From a virus, in IMG/VR virus record IMGVR_UViG_3300046010_000002, positions 1-20,308 of that record: a stretch of 20,308 nt of DNA. One strand, written 5' to 3'. The position numbers and the translations under genes were made by a program. Below the pieces are notes generated by a model. That model was not told the origin of the DNA and searched no databases. It saw nothing but the letters and a program-made list of their open reading frames with translations. The first letter of the stretch is position 1. Every line of letters starts with the position of its first letter. Below are positions 5,681 to 14,333 of this stretch, piece after piece.

Positions 5681-5775
5681 AAGAAGTCCTCTGTTTTAAT
5701 AGGTAGTTGCAATGTCATTAAATGCTCCAAGTTATGAACATAATATTTACTCTGGTTTGGTGGGCCATTGCACAT
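5677..5775 (-). CDS. Possible 32-aa overlapping ORF
   Basis: A frame from ATG at 5775, inside the end of the chaperone-like gene, runs across the 66-base gap to a TGA at 5677 that shares ATGA with the 100-aa gene. The peptide includes YYVHNLEHLMTLQLPIKTED. An internal ATG at 5718 has a GGAG seven bases upstream and would give only 13 residues. The stop-start junction mirrors its neighbours, but the length is short and the longer start lacks a ribosome site. It could equally be a leader peptide or chance. Confidence 0.3.
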   Translation of the reverse strand: MCNGPPNQSKYYVHNLEHLMTLQLPIKTEDFL

Positions 5776-5962
5776 CAAAAGGAAAACCCGATTGCGTTGG
5801 AATGTCTAACAATGCTTGGCGATAAGCACTCCATTGCGTTTGCTGTTCAGAAGTCATTGTCGCCCAACGAATTGGGTTGATGCGATCAACAGTCTGACTT
5901 AACAACTCATCACGCTCCATGCGTCTGTGCATTTCATTTAATTTTGTAATTTCAGCGTTCAT
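5747..5962 (-). CDS. Tail fibre/tail assembly chaperone-like protein
   Basis: This 71-aa protein starts in TAATG with the tail fibre stop. The first half is a charged helix (NAEITKLNEMHRRMERDEL). The second has the pattern RWATMTSEQQTQWSAYRQAL followed by LLDIPTQSGFPFDVQWPTKP, which matches the small tail assembly chaperone family (W-x-x-YRQ-x-LLDIP-x-Q-x-GFP-WP-x-KP) usually found right after fibre genes. It probably helps the large fibre fold or trimerise and is not necessarily in the virion. The family recognition is by motif, not search. Confidence 0.8.
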   Translation of the reverse strand: MNAEITKLNEMHRRMERDELLSQTVDRINPIRWATMTSEQQTQWSAYRQALLDIPTQSGFPFDVQWPTKPE

Positions 5963-8900
5963 TAACTTACTCCATAAACTGTGTAGACCCCAGCCAAATA
6001 ATAACCAGAGCCAAAAGGTTGAGGGAAATTTATAGACGTTGGAACTGAAGATGTGTCATACGCAAAACCAGCAGAATGAAACACGTTGTTTCGGCTAAAT
6101 CCACCTTGTAATTGAACACGGTATGCGGAACTCATGTTTGCGTTATAGCTTAATTGGAAACTACAACGCATAGCATCGTTATTGCCCGGACTTCCAAATT
6201 GAATGAAAGTTTGGCTACTCTGATTAGTACCAGTAGTCATGTTAAACCACGAATAGCTATAAACTGATCCAGTATCGTTATTAAAACGAATAATTCCAGC
6301 ACCTGTGCCACTGGCGGACACGTAATTACCTTGTATTACTAATTGCAAATATTTATAAGTTGTGTCCCAGCCAGACGGCAAGTTAATCGATCCTGACTGC
6401 GTACCGGCACTGAGAGTTAATGTTCCAATGACTGTAAGTCCACCGCCACTAACTGTTGTCCATGTTGGAGCCGCACCAGAACCGCCAGAGGTCAGCACCT
6501 GACCGCTTGTGCCGTAGTTAGCACCTGATAAACCAAATGCTCCTGTGGATGCTATGCGAAGGCGTTCCGTTGGATTACCGCCATTTACTCGTGTAGTAAA
6601 CCTCAGTGCGCCAGCATAGTCACCCGCTGTTCCATTCTCTTTAAATCCTTGGATTCCAGAAAAGTCGTTTACCCTACTTGTAGTGCCATCGTAATATCCA
6701 CCAAAAGCAAGGCCACCGCCATATCCTGCAGTTGCGGTATTATTGGTTTGAAGAACCATGATGCGATTTGCTTCACCATTAACCCCACCATTTCCATACA
6801 CATCTAAAGTCAAGTCTGGTGCTGTGTTTCCAATACCTATTTTACCTGCCTCTGTAATTATAAATTTTGTGCTGTAACTGCTTCCGGGGGTTTGAACAAC
6901 AAACGAACCACTTGTTGAGTCGTTGCCAATAAAAGTTTGTGACCCAGAATTTCCAAGAGAATAAAATACAGCGGTTGATGTGCTAGCAAAACTAGCAACA
7001 GTTTGTGTTGAACCACCATTTACGGTTAGTTTGTTACCGGGCGAAATTGTACCAATACCCAAATTCCCTGCGCTACTAAGCGTCATTGTTTGGGTTAGAG
7101 AACCTGCCGCAGGTCTTGTGTAAAACTGAATCTCAGTTCCAACATTGTCTGTAACAGCACCAAAGCGAATAAGCCCGACAGTTGAATTGCCAGAATTAAA
7201 CATTGCCAAAGAGCCACGATTACCTGATGTAACGCTACTAGAATTGCTCATTGCAATTGAAACGTCGCTGGTATCGCCAACTTGTAACTTTACATCAGGC
7301 GCAGTAACGCCTATTCCAAGTCTTCCAGCCGCTGTAAGAGTCATCGCCTGAGTAAAGGAGATAGCGTTTCCTGCTGTGCCTGATGCGGCTGTTAACCAAC
7401 GATGCTCTCCAGTAGTCTGTTGGTATGCGGTAGCAAATCCCGTAGTCAAATAAATATTTGTAGGAGTATTGTCGGTGTAATAATTGTCGCCAATCAATGT
7501 ACTGCCACCGCTGGCAATTGAACCCGTAGTGCCAAACTGGAAAGCCTTGCGGGAACTCCACCAAGCACTCGGAGCAACTCCCAAGCCTAGATTGCCTGCG
7601 CTGTCGAGCTTTAATTTCTCCGTTCCACTAGTGTTAAACGCCATGAAATTGCTTGTATGGTCATAAGTAATCTGACCTTCATACGCTTGCTGTCCAGTAG
7701 TTCCATCGGCAAACATAATGTAGCCAGAACTAGTAGAACCAGAAACAATCGTCATGCCGTTATTGCCTGACGTACCAATCACCAAGTTATCAGCCGCACT
7801 GTTATAAGAAGTTGGGCTTGTGTTACCAATGCCTAGATTAGTCCCATCAAAAGTCAGCGCAGAGCCAGTAGCCAATGCACTAGAACTAGATGCGTACACC
7901 ACACCGCCTGATGTGAATGATGTTAGGTTTGTACCGCCATTGGCAGTAGGTAGTGTTCCTGTCACTCCAGTTGTCAAGGGTAGGCCAGTTAAGTTGGTTG
8001 CTACTCCAGAGGAGGGAGTGCCTAAAGCAGGTGTTGTTAATATAGGGCTTGTAAGAGTTTTGTTTGTTAAGGTTTCAGTGCCTGTCAAAGTAACAAAGCT
8101 ACCAGCAGTAAAAGCTGCGCTAGACCATGCTGAGCCAGTCCATACAAACAAGTTACTAGATGTACTGTTCCAATATAATGCACCTGTTAATAAAGCATTG
8201 CCATCATTGTCAACAGAAGGAGCAGAAGACTTGCTTCCTAAATATCTATCATCAAAATCGTCATAACTAGTAGCCGCATTAGCGGCTGAAGTAGAAGCAG
8301 CAGAGGCAGAGCTAGAAGCATTAGATGCAGATGTAGAAGCATTGCTTGCACTGGTAGCTGCATTAGAAGCAGAGGTGGCTGCAGCAGAAGCAGAAGCCGC
8401 AGCAGCAGTTGCAGAGCCTAAGATGCCATCAACATACAATTTAGTTGTAGCATCAGCATTGTCTGTTGGAGTACCCAAGCCTGTAATCTTGGAAGTACCC
8501 ATCGCAATGGCTCCAGACATTGTGCCGCCTGTTAAAGACAGCTTCAATGCATCGGCAGTGTCTACATATACTTTAGTAGCAGCGTCTTGGTTAGCTGTGG
8601 GATCACCCATTCCAGTGATTTTGGAAGTTCCCATTGCAATAGCACCACTCATCGTGCCACCAGCAAGATTCAGTTTTAATGCATCTGCTGTATCAACATA
8701 AGTTTTGGTGGCAGCGTCTTGTGCAAGAGTTGGATTACCTAAGCCAGTAATTTGACTTGTTCCCATTGCAATAGCACCACTCATTGTGCCACCAGAAAGG
8801 TTAAGCTTCAATGCGTCTGCAGTATCAACATATGTCTTAGTAGTAGCATCTGCTGAAAGAGTTGGTGTACCAAGTCCAGTAATCTTATTGGTTCCCATTG

Positions 8901-10152
8901 CAATTGCACCAGACATAGTGCCACCAGCAAGTGCTAGTTTAGTTGCAATGGAGTTGGTAACTGTAGTAGCGAAGTTGGCATCATCACCTAAAGCAGCAGC
9001 CAATTCATCTAGAGTGTCTAACGCTCCGGGAGCAGCAGCTACTAAGTTGCTGATAGATGTATCAACATAAACCTTAGTGGCAGCATCTTGATTTGCAGTG
9101 GGATCTCCAAGACCTGTAATCTTAGAAGTACCCATCGCAATAGCACCTGACATAGTGCCACCAGCAAGGTTGAGCTTTAATGCATCTGCCGTATCAACAT
9201 AAGTTTTAGTGGCAGCGTCTTGTGCAAGAGTTGGGTCACCTAGTCCAGTGATCTTGCTAGTACCCATAGCTATGACACCAGACATTGTGCCACCAGACAG
9301 ATTAAGCTTAAGAGCATCTGCTGTGTCAACATAGCCTTTGGTAGCCGCATCGCCAGAGTTTGTAGGAGAAGTTAAGTTGGTGATGGTGGCAGCAGTGCCA
9401 GCATCCATGTTCAAACCACCATTGATGGTGACATCGTTGAATGTTGATGTGCCTGTAGAGGCTGTAACATTACCAGTTAAGTTGCCTGTAACATTACCAA
9501 CAACAGCACCTGTGTGTGTACCTGTAGTGTTACCAGTGACAGCACCAGTAAGTCCACCAACAAATCCTGTGGTGGCAGTAATTGTAGTGCCTGTGATGGC
9601 TAAAGCAGAAGAGCCACCGATAACAGCACCATCAATAGTCCCTGCATTGATGTCAGCAGAAGCAATAGTTGCTGCTGTATTAACTGTTAAGTTTGTTACA
9701 GTGGCTGCTGCTGGTGTAGTTGCACCAATAACTGCTGAATCAACTGTGCCACCATTAATGTCAGCAGTGTCAGCAACTAAGCTGTCAATGTTGGCTGTGC
9801 CATCAATGTGTAAGTCTTTAAATTCAAGAGCACTTGTGCCTAAGTCAACATCGTTGTCTGTTACTGGAACAATAGCTCCGTCTTGGAAGCGCACCTGCTC
9901 AACAGCAGCAGCACCTACTTCAACAAACACACCATGTCTATTATTACTGGTGTCTGTAGCAATCTTGTTTAATAAGTCAGCATCACCAATGACAGGAACA
10001 GGATGTCCTTCAGCCGCAGTGCCATCATGTCTATGACCACCATTAGCAACAAAGGCATCACGCAGAGCATTAAGCTCATTGTTAATTGGAGCCGCACGAA
10101 CTACGCCCGTTGGTACAATATCAGCAGCCGACTGTCTTACATAACCTGCCAT
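5962..10152 (-). CDS. Long repeat-rich tail fibre
   Basis: At 1396 aa this is the largest complete gene. The N-terminal part (about 1-115) is a non-repetitive, probably virion-attaching region with a GGHRHDG motif. Residues about 115-265 are Ala/Thr-rich strands with VTGN and IDGA-type repeats. About 266-576 are 44-residue repeats ([15 protein letters not shown], [18 protein letters not shown]). About 578-621 are Ala/Ser/Asn heptads, a trimeric coiled coil. The rest holds the common fibre strings [20 protein letters not shown] and five LGIGxTxP-type repeats, and ends in a non-repetitive beta domain (about 1260-1396) likely to bind the receptor. No C-terminal S74 self-cleaving chaperone is seen. 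An AAGGGGA ribosome site precedes ATG 10152. The fibre role is secure by architecture. The receptor is unknown. Confidence 0.93.
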   Translation of the reverse strand: MAGYVRQSAADIVPTGVVRAAPINNELNALRDAFVANGGHRHDGTAAEGHPVPVIGDADLLNKIATDTSNNRHGVFVEVGAAAVEQVRFQDGAIVPVTDNDVDLGTSALEFKDLHIDGTANIDSLVADTADINGGTVDSAVIGATTPAAATVTNLTVNTAATIASADINAGTIDGAVIGGSSALAITGTTITATTGFVGGLTGAVTGNTTGTHTGAVVGNVTGNLTGNVTASTGTSTFNDVTINGGLNMDAGTAATITNLTSPTNSGDAATKGYVDTADALKLNLSGGTMSGVIAMGTSKITGLGDPTLAQDAATKTYVDTADALKLNLAGGTMSGAIAMGTSKITGLGDPTANQDAATKVYVDTSISNLVAAAPGALDTLDELAAALGDDANFATTVTNSIATKLALAGGTMSGAIAMGTNKITGLGTPTLSADATTKTYVDTADALKLNLSGGTMSGAIAMGTSQITGLGNPTLAQDAATKTYVDTADALKLNLAGGTMSGAIAMGTSKITGMGDPTANQDAATKVYVDTADALKLSLTGGTMSGAIAMGTSKITGLGTPTDNADATTKLYVDGILGSATAAAASASAAATSASNAATSASNASTSASNASSSASAASTSAANAATSYDDFDDRYLGSKSSAPSVDNDGNALLTGALYWNSTSSNLFVWTGSAWSSAAFTAGSFVTLTGTETLTNKTLTSPILTTPALGTPSSGVATNLTGLPLTTGVTGTLPTANGGTNLTSFTSGGVVYASSSSALATGSALTFDGTNLGIGNTSPTSYNSAADNLVIGTSGNNGMTIVSGSTSSGYIMFADGTTGQQAYEGQITYDHTSNFMAFNTSGTEKLKLDSAGNLGLGVAPSAWWSSRKAFQFGTTGSIASGGSTLIGDNYYTDNTPTNIYLTTGFATAYQQTTGEHRWLTAASGTAGNAISFTQAMTLTAAGRLGIGVTAPDVKLQVGDTSDVSIAMSNSSSVTSGNRGSLAMFNSGNSTVGLIRFGAVTDNVGTEIQFYTRPAAGSLTQTMTLSSAGNLGIGTISPGNKLTVNGGSTQTVASFASTSTAVFYSLGNSGSQTFIGNDSTSGSFVVQTPGSSYSTKFIITEAGKIGIGNTAPDLTLDVYGNGGVNGEANRIMVLQTNNTATAGYGGGLAFGGYYDGTTSRVNDFSGIQGFKENGTAGDYAGALRFTTRVNGGNPTERLRIASTGAFGLSGANYGTSGQVLTSGGSGAAPTWTTVSGGGLTVIGTLTLSAGTQSGSINLPSGWDTTYKYLQLVIQGNYVSASGTGAGIIRFNNDTGSVYSYSWFNMTTGTNQSSQTFIQFGSPGNNDAMRCSFQLSYNANMSSAYRVQLQGGFSRNNVFHSAGFAYDTSSVPTSINFPQPFGSGYYLAGVYTVYGVS
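8285..8412 (-). repeat. 21-bp heptad repeat, Ala/Ser/Asn coiled coil
   Basis: The protein reads as consecutive 7-residue units ([35 protein letters not shown]), matched by a near-21-base period in the DNA. Such Ala/Ser heptads form the trimeric rod of lambda-type side tail fibres. It lies between the shaft repeats and the distal half of the fibre and may act as a hinge or trimerisation point. Confidence 0.85.
8424..9357 (-). repeat. 132-bp tandem repeat array in fibre shaft
   Basis: Six copies plus a truncated end copy encode a 44-residue unit of the form [18 protein letters not shown], [18 protein letters not shown] and a short linker. Several copies are close at the DNA level (for example the gcagcgtcttgtgcaagagtt string near 8713 and 9213). 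The third copy carries an extra segment of about 36 residues rich in Ala, Leu and Asp ([20 protein letters not shown]) before rejoining the repeat. The array is suited to slippage or unequal recombination that would change fibre length. Confidence 0.88.
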
Positions 10153-10163
10153 TTAGTTTCCCC

Positions 10164-11720
10164 TTAGCGTCTATCATTCATCGAATAATTCAAGACCAAG
10201 CCCTGAATTGTATGACTAGCATTTGTATCATTAGTCACATATTTGAAAGCAATGGAGAATCCAGAGCCTTCAATGTTTGTCTTTTCCACTGGTGATGGGT
10301 TACCATCGTAAATTGCTGAAGCATCATAGATGGCTTCATTGTAATAAGCAGCAGCACCAGTTGTTAAAATGTTATAGTTGGCTGGATTGAAGACATTAAC
10401 AGAGTCATCAAAGTCATAAGCCACACCCATCACAATACTAGTCGATCCCTCACTACGCAAGAATGTAGAAATGTTATAGAAGTTTTTACGAATTGAAGGA
10501 TCTTGAAAATAGTAGAAAGGTGTTTGGTAAACACTCAAAATCTCTGTACTATTAAAAGAACTTCCTGTCTCTTGTTTATACACCTTACCAGTAGAGTCCC
10601 CATGAATAACAATCTCATCTACACCAACATATCCACTAGAAGCACATGTAGCTGGAAAGCCAAAAAGCTGACTATACTCAAAAGACACACCCCCTTCGCT
10701 AGCCCTAAGACCACCTAACAAACCAAAGGTTCCTTCGGCTGGTAAGAACAATCTAAACTGTGACTTCTTACGAAGCACTACAGAGCTTAGTGTTTCTGGA
10801 TCAATAGAACCAGCTACAAGTTCTTGTAAGATTGATGTAATGGTGAATTGAATTTGTTTTGAAATTGTTTCCAATTCAACATCATTAATTTTATTAGTTC
10901 CAGACACAGGTCTAAAACCATCAGGACCAAGGAATACTAGATTTCCACCCAGTTCTATCACACTATCTGGAACAACACAACCTAAATTTGTTGTCACTTC
11001 GCCAACCACAAAGTCAGCAATGTTAGTACCTGTCAAACTCTTAATGGCATTCTTACCAAAGATGTACAGCGTATCTCTAAACTGTTTAATCTGAACAATC
11101 TCAAAGCCTACATTGATAACAGCAGCACCATTAGCTGGGTTGAAGTTTGTCTCACTCAGTGGAGAAGAGATATATAAATTATAAGGATCTGTTGTATCAC
11201 CAGCTAAGAACAAATGATTCTTAAAGGCAGCAGAATACTTAGGACTATTAGGAGCATTAGCATCTGTAATTTGTGTATAGGTAGTTCCATCATACACAGC
11301 AGCCGGATTGATTCCATCAGTTAATGCAATCTTAGGAGCACCCCAATTAAATCTAGTAAACCTAACCTTCTTAACTCCCACCATTGTAACACCTGCTGGA
11401 GTTGTAATGGCTGACCAAGTTGATGAAGAATTTACCCACCTATAAAAGTAACTTGTACCAGCAGAGGGTTTGCGACAAGCAAAGATGCCATCATTTAAAC
11501 TCTCTGAAACCATAACACCAAGTACACTACCTGTGCCAGTTACAGTTCCATAACTATTAGCATATCCACTAATCCGTCTATAGCCGCCAGTAATAGCTGG
11601 CTCATAATTAATTAGCTGTGTGGCTGACCCTTGATATATCTCACCTTGAGATAGTACATCCCTATTGGTGTTCATTCCACCAATACATGTAACCTTAAAG
11701 CCACTAATTCTGTCTGCCAT
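10164..11720 (-). CDS. Tail nozzle/stabilisation protein, P22 gp10/T7 gp12-like
   Basis: This 518-aa protein begins MADRISGFKVTCIGGMNTNRD, then has the NYEPAITGGYRRISGY pattern that I associate with podoviral tail tubular B or DNA-stabilisation proteins. Repeated strand-turn units follow, with aromatic/Gly motifs typical of a beta-propeller (FKNHLFLAGD, FRDTLYIFGKNAIKSL, GGNLVFLGPDGFRPVSGT). It likely forms the nozzle below the adaptor and plugs DNA exit. The ATG overlaps the adaptor stop in TAATG, consistent with assembly in one complex. It is followed 11 bases later by the tail fibre. The family call comes from motifs and position. Confidence 0.85.
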   Translation of the reverse strand: MADRISGFKVTCIGGMNTNRDVLSQGEIYQGSATQLINYEPAITGGYRRISGYANSYGTVTGTGSVLGVMVSESLNDGIFACRKPSAGTSYFYRWVNSSSTWSAITTPAGVTMVGVKKVRFTRFNWGAPKIALTDGINPAAVYDGTTYTQITDANAPNSPKYSAAFKNHLFLAGDTTDPYNLYISSPLSETNFNPANGAAVINVGFEIVQIKQFRDTLYIFGKNAIKSLTGTNIADFVVGEVTTNLGCVVPDSVIELGGNLVFLGPDGFRPVSGTNKINDVELETISKQIQFTITSILQELVAGSIDPETLSSVVLRKKSQFRLFLPAEGTFGLLGGLRASEGGVSFEYSQLFGFPATCASSGYVGVDEIVIHGDSTGKVYKQETGSSFNSTEILSVYQTPFYYFQDPSIRKNFYNISTFLRSEGSTSIVMGVAYDFDDSVNVFNPANYNILTTGAAAYYNEAIYDASAIYDGNPSPVEKTNIEGSGFSIAFKYVTNDTNASHTIQGLVLNYSMNDRR

Positions 11721-12430
11721 TAAAACACTCTTGGATTAAAGGAAGGCTTAACAATCATTGTTGAACGCATATACAAAGGCTCATCTAACAAAAGCCTACG
11801 CATTGTTCTGATACCTGTATCAAACTTCTCTTTATACATGGTTGCGCCTTGTTCATTAGATCTAAACATAAGCATGTAGAACATAGCACCATCAAGTAAC
11901 ACACCATTAAACCTATCAGGAATAATAGCTACGTCTGTATCAGCAGACAGGGCAGCAGGAAAAGACCAATACTTATACTCAATCTCATAAGCCTGATCGG
12001 GTTTTGGAGTGACACCAAACTTAGCTTCTTGTGTTTGATAAACAGCAATAGAAGGACCACGGCCTCCAGTGCCATTTACATCTTCACCGGGACGATAGTT
12101 GTCTAAGTAGTCAACATATGTAAGAACAGGTAAACGAGCCGGATCATTATTTGCTGCTGTTAGCTGCTTAAGATAGAAACTTTCCCAGTCAACACTAGAC
12201 AAATCAGAGGGAAAGGAATATGTCCCCGTACCCGCTGTCATTGTTTGTGTATAAGTAGTAAGAGCAAAGGGCCATTCTTGAGCACCATGCATCAATTCTC
12301 TAATAGATGAATTGATAGCATTCTTGGCTAGAGCTTGAATGTTTCTAGCTCCAGCAAATTCGGTGGAGTCTAAAACAACCTCACCCATTCTTCGCAGCAA
12401 TTCATTTGTTAAAGAAATAAATGTAGACAT
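11720..12430 (-). CDS. Head-tail adaptor / tail tubular A-like (T7 gp11-like)
   Basis: This 236-aa protein starts MSTFISLTNELLRRMGEVVL, the usual helical N-terminus of gp11-like adaptors. It has the central W-PFA-T/Y-T-T strand region (EWPFALTTYTQTMTAGTGTY) and a helical C-terminus (LLDGAMFYMLMFRSNEQGAT, then KFDTGIRTMRRLLL). It would ring the portal and join it to the nozzle encoded next. It is the first gene after the terminator at 12441-12473, and no Shine-Dalgarno lies in the 20 bases before its ATG (A/T-rich TTTAAAAATT), unlike most neighbours. Family confidence is good. Start choice rests on the conserved N-terminus. Confidence 0.86.
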   Translation of the reverse strand: MSTFISLTNELLRRMGEVVLDSTEFAGARNIQALAKNAINSSIRELMHGAQEWPFALTTYTQTMTAGTGTYSFPSDLSSVDWESFYLKQLTAANNDPARLPVLTYVDYLDNYRPGEDVNGTGGRGPSIAVYQTQEAKFGVTPKPDQAYEIEYKYWSFPAALSADTDVAIIPDRFNGVLLDGAMFYMLMFRSNEQGATMYKEKFDTGIRTMRRLLLDEPLYMRSTMIVKPSFNPRVF

Positions 12431-12440
12431 AATTTTTAAA

Positions 12441-12473
12441 CAATAAAAGGGAGAGGCGGTTAAGCCCCTCCCT
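12441..12473 (-). terminator. Intrinsic terminator after capsid/decoration genes
   Basis: In the RNA, AGGGAGGGGC pairs with GCCUCUCCCU (10 base pairs including one G-U) around a UUAACC loop, directly followed by UUUAUUGUUU. GC-rich stem, short loop and U tract are those of a rho-independent terminator. It sits between the decoration protein stop (12488) and the adaptor start (12430). The interrupted U tract suggests partial read-through. Confidence 0.85.
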
Positions 12474-12487
12474 GCATCAACTAGCTA

Positions 12488-12982
12488 TTAAGCCAGTTGC
12501 TCACGGTCTACAGTGGCAGGACCAACACGGTCTTGTGCGTCAACGATGACAGCAAAGACACGGATTGAACCAGCACTCAGTGTAGTGGTTTCAGTAACCA
12601 ACAGCAAGTCCAATGTGTCAGCAGCTCCAACCACGATTGGATAGCCAGCAGCCGCTGGAGTTGCGTAGGTTCCGGCAGTAGCTGAGCTAGTCACTGCAAA
12701 AGCAGAGACATAAGCAGCAGCAGTAACACCAGTAACACCCAAGCTAACTGTACAGCTACCAGTAGCTGCAGTGAGTACTTCAAAGCCAGCAGCCAACACA
12801 ATAGATTGTGCGGGAATCTGAAGAGCTTCAATCACATCAGCAGCAGCCAAGGCAGAGCCTTTAGCTGTTACAGCAGCAGACCAGCTAATAGTGTTTTCAA
12901 CAACATAAGGCATGTTGCGAAGACTACGGCTAGGTTGTGTACCTGCACCAACAGCGTTTGAGAGAGTAGTAATAGTTGCCAT
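12488..12982 (-). CDS. Probable head decoration protein
   Basis: This 164-aa, Ala/Thr/Val-rich protein is built mostly of beta strands. Its segments are NTISWSAAVTAKGSALAAAD, VIEALQIPAQSIVLAAGFEV, and an end with SAGSIRVFAVIVDAQDR. It starts 11 bases after the capsid stop behind an AAGGAG ribosome site and shares the dedicated capsid transcription unit that ends at the terminator, so it should be made in amounts close to the capsid. That context, small size and beta composition suggest a capsid-stabilising or decoration protein. I recall similar proteins directly after the capsid gene in aquatic phages. A head fibre or minor capsid role is possible. Confidence 0.85.
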   Translation of the reverse strand: MATITTLSNAVGAGTQPSRSLRNMPYVVENTISWSAAVTAKGSALAAADVIEALQIPAQSIVLAAGFEVLTAATGSCTVSLGVTGVTAAAYVSAFAVTSSATAGTYATPAAAGYPIVVGAADTLDLLLVTETTTLSAGSIRVFAVIVDAQDRVGPATVDREQLA

Positions 12983-12993
12983 TTAGTTTCTCC

Positions 12994-14064
12994 TTAAGCA
13001 GCGTTGTATTTAGCAGTGACGATGCCTTCAGGACGCAAGATTTTGCGACCATAAAGATGCATACCACGCACGATGTCAGCGAAGCTGTCGGGATCACGAT
13101 ATGTCTCGGTCTTAGTGATTTGCTGAGCAGTTGCAACAGCAGAGTCATGACCAGCAACAATCACACCAAAGTCAGTGTTTTGGTTTGCAGTACCTGCAGT
13201 ACCAGCACCACCACCAACTTTAGGTAGGTTGTTAGAAACATATACACGGAAGCCATGCAAGTTGTTAATGACCAAGCCGTTCTGCAAACCAGAACCACCA
13301 AAGTCACCATTCAACATACGGCTGTCTTCGTCTTTCAACATCTCAACAAAGATGGGATCGACAACCAACCAACGACCAGCAGAATCAACAAACTGGGTAT
13401 CCAGCAAACGACCCATACGAGCAATCACCATCAAAGGAGAAGCTGTTGCTGTTGGGAGGGCTGTAGCACCGGGAAGGCGAGGAGTCAAAGGAATTGAATG
13501 CTCACCAGCAGAACCAGTAGTGATGTTACCAAAGCTACCTTTTTTCAGCTTCATAGTAGCCAACAACTCATCAGCACCAGCAGCAGTAATTGCATTAGTA
13601 CCAGCGGCTGCTGTACGAGCTGTGTCAGGATTGACATGCTTGGCAGACTGTCTAAAGCCAGACAAGTAACCCAAAACATCTTGGTCATACTGATCACGCA
13701 AACGATACGCTGCACGATCAGAAGCCATCTGCATGAAGTTCACATGTGAGTGAGCTGCTTCGATGTCATCAATCTTGAAAGCGTAGTAGTTAGCTTGGTC
13801 AACAACCAATGTGAAGTCGTCATCATTCAGATCTTGAGCAGTGATCTGTGTGCCACGGGCGTAGCTTTGAACAGACACTTCAGGTTCTTTAATGATTTTG
13901 ACACTGTCGCCCATGTTTGCGATTTCACCAAAGTAATCATTATTGGTGATGTCTTCAACAGTAGACGCTTTACGGAATGCAAGTTGTACTTGCTTTGAAT
14001 AGATGACTGGCGAAAAATTACCATTAGGTAAGTTCCCGTAGCCAACTGCTTTTGGAAAGGCCAT
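12994..14064 (-). CDS. Major capsid protein
   Basis: This 356-aa protein follows the scaffold gene and precedes a small beta-rich gene, the standard head order. It contains capsid-type segments: YSKQVQLAFRKASTVEDITN near the start, then GDSVKIIKEPEVSVQSYARG and DFTLVVDQANYYAFKIDDIE, and a late VDPIFVEMLKDEDSRMLNGD region. This is compatible with an HK97-fold coat of the P22/podoviral type. There is no signal peptide or maturation-protease motif. Expression is set up to be high: its own promoter, a structured leader, and AGGAGG eight bases before ATG 14064. Capsid identity is strong. The subfamily is inferred. Confidence 0.9.
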   Translation of the reverse strand: MAFPKAVGYGNLPNGNFSPVIYSKQVQLAFRKASTVEDITNNDYFGEIANMGDSVKIIKEPEVSVQSYARGTQITAQDLNDDDFTLVVDQANYYAFKIDDIEAAHSHVNFMQMASDRAAYRLRDQYDQDVLGYLSGFRQSAKHVNPDTARTAAAGTNAITAAGADELLATMKLKKGSFGNITTGSAGEHSIPLTPRLPGATALPTATASPLMVIARMGRLLDTQFVDSAGRWLVVDPIFVEMLKDEDSRMLNGDFGGSGLQNGLVINNLHGFRVYVSNNLPKVGGGAGTAGTANQNTDFGVIVAGHDSAVATAQQITKTETYRDPDSFADIVRGMHLYGRKILRPEGIVTAKYNAA

Positions 14065-14302
14065 TTTAATATCCTCCTAGATATGTGTTAGGCATATAAT
14101 TAAATACGCTGAACATCACCACAGAGGCTGTATTTGATGGGTGTGTATAGAACAGGGATGCCTCCACTTGTCTATACAGGCCAACAAACTTCAGGTTGTT
14201 CTGACAGTTTATTGTTTTGCGTGACAGATAACTCTATGGGGTAGGGTAGCTAGCATTGTTACGGCCCATAGGAGCAAGACTAGATACCTAGTCCTGCTTA
14301 AA
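14065..14302 (-). promoter_or_regulatory. Structured 5' leader of capsid mRNA
   Basis: The leader has a 5'-terminal hairpin at 14273-14298 (11 pairs with one G-U, loop GUAU) that begins within a few bases of the expected start of transcription. Further stems lie at 14234-14271 (CUAUGGG/CCCAUAG), 14144-14178 (UGUAUAG/CUAUACA with inner pairing) and 14092-14109 (GCGUAU/AUAUGC with one G-U). AGGAGG at 14073-14078 is eight bases from the ATG. A terminal 5' stem is known to protect some bacterial mRNAs from decay. That role here is inference. Confidence 0.65.
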
Positions 14303-14330
14303 GTTATACCAGTTGTTTCAGATTTGTCAA
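14303..14330 (-). promoter_or_regulatory. Strong sigma70-like capsid promoter
   Basis: On the minus strand a perfect TTGACA (14330-14325) and TATAAC (14308-14303) are 16 bases apart, with TGG before the -10 (extended -10). It begins four bases after the scaffold stop, in the only long gap of the head region, and points at the capsid gene. Expected start of transcription is near 14296. Confidence 0.78.
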
Positions 14331-14333
14331 TAC

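Noticed and set aside
5700-5746. TTATG/CATAA inverted repeat in the gap
   Set aside because: Five-base arms with a two-base loop and no U tract; too weak to call.
7820-8701. Plus-strand frames (148 and 119 codons) opposite the fibre
   Set aside because: Same codon-bias shadow; the products repeat with the underlying 132-bp array and have no independent features.
8285-9357. Regularly spaced repeats considered as a CRISPR array
   Set aside because: The 132-bp and 21-bp periods are in frame and encode fibre repeats; there are no constant repeats with unrelated spacers.
9338-10036. Long plus-strand frame (232 codons) opposite the fibre
   Set aside because: It is the antisense of Ala/Thr/Val-rich repeat coding, giving a Val/Pro/Ala-rich product without family features. 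All neighbours run on the minus strand.
12983-13010. Programmed frameshift at the capsid end, as in T7 gene 10
   Set aside because: No slippery heptamer was seen before the stop, and the next gene has its own AAGGAG and ATG.
12930-13160. Minus-strand 76-codon frame across the capsid end
   Set aside because: Overlaps two well-supported genes in another frame with Leu/Cys/Tyr-rich shadow composition.
13175-13669. Plus-strand frame of 164 codons opposite the capsid gene
   Set aside because: Pro/Ala/Val-rich shadow of a certain gene; no ribosome site or context.
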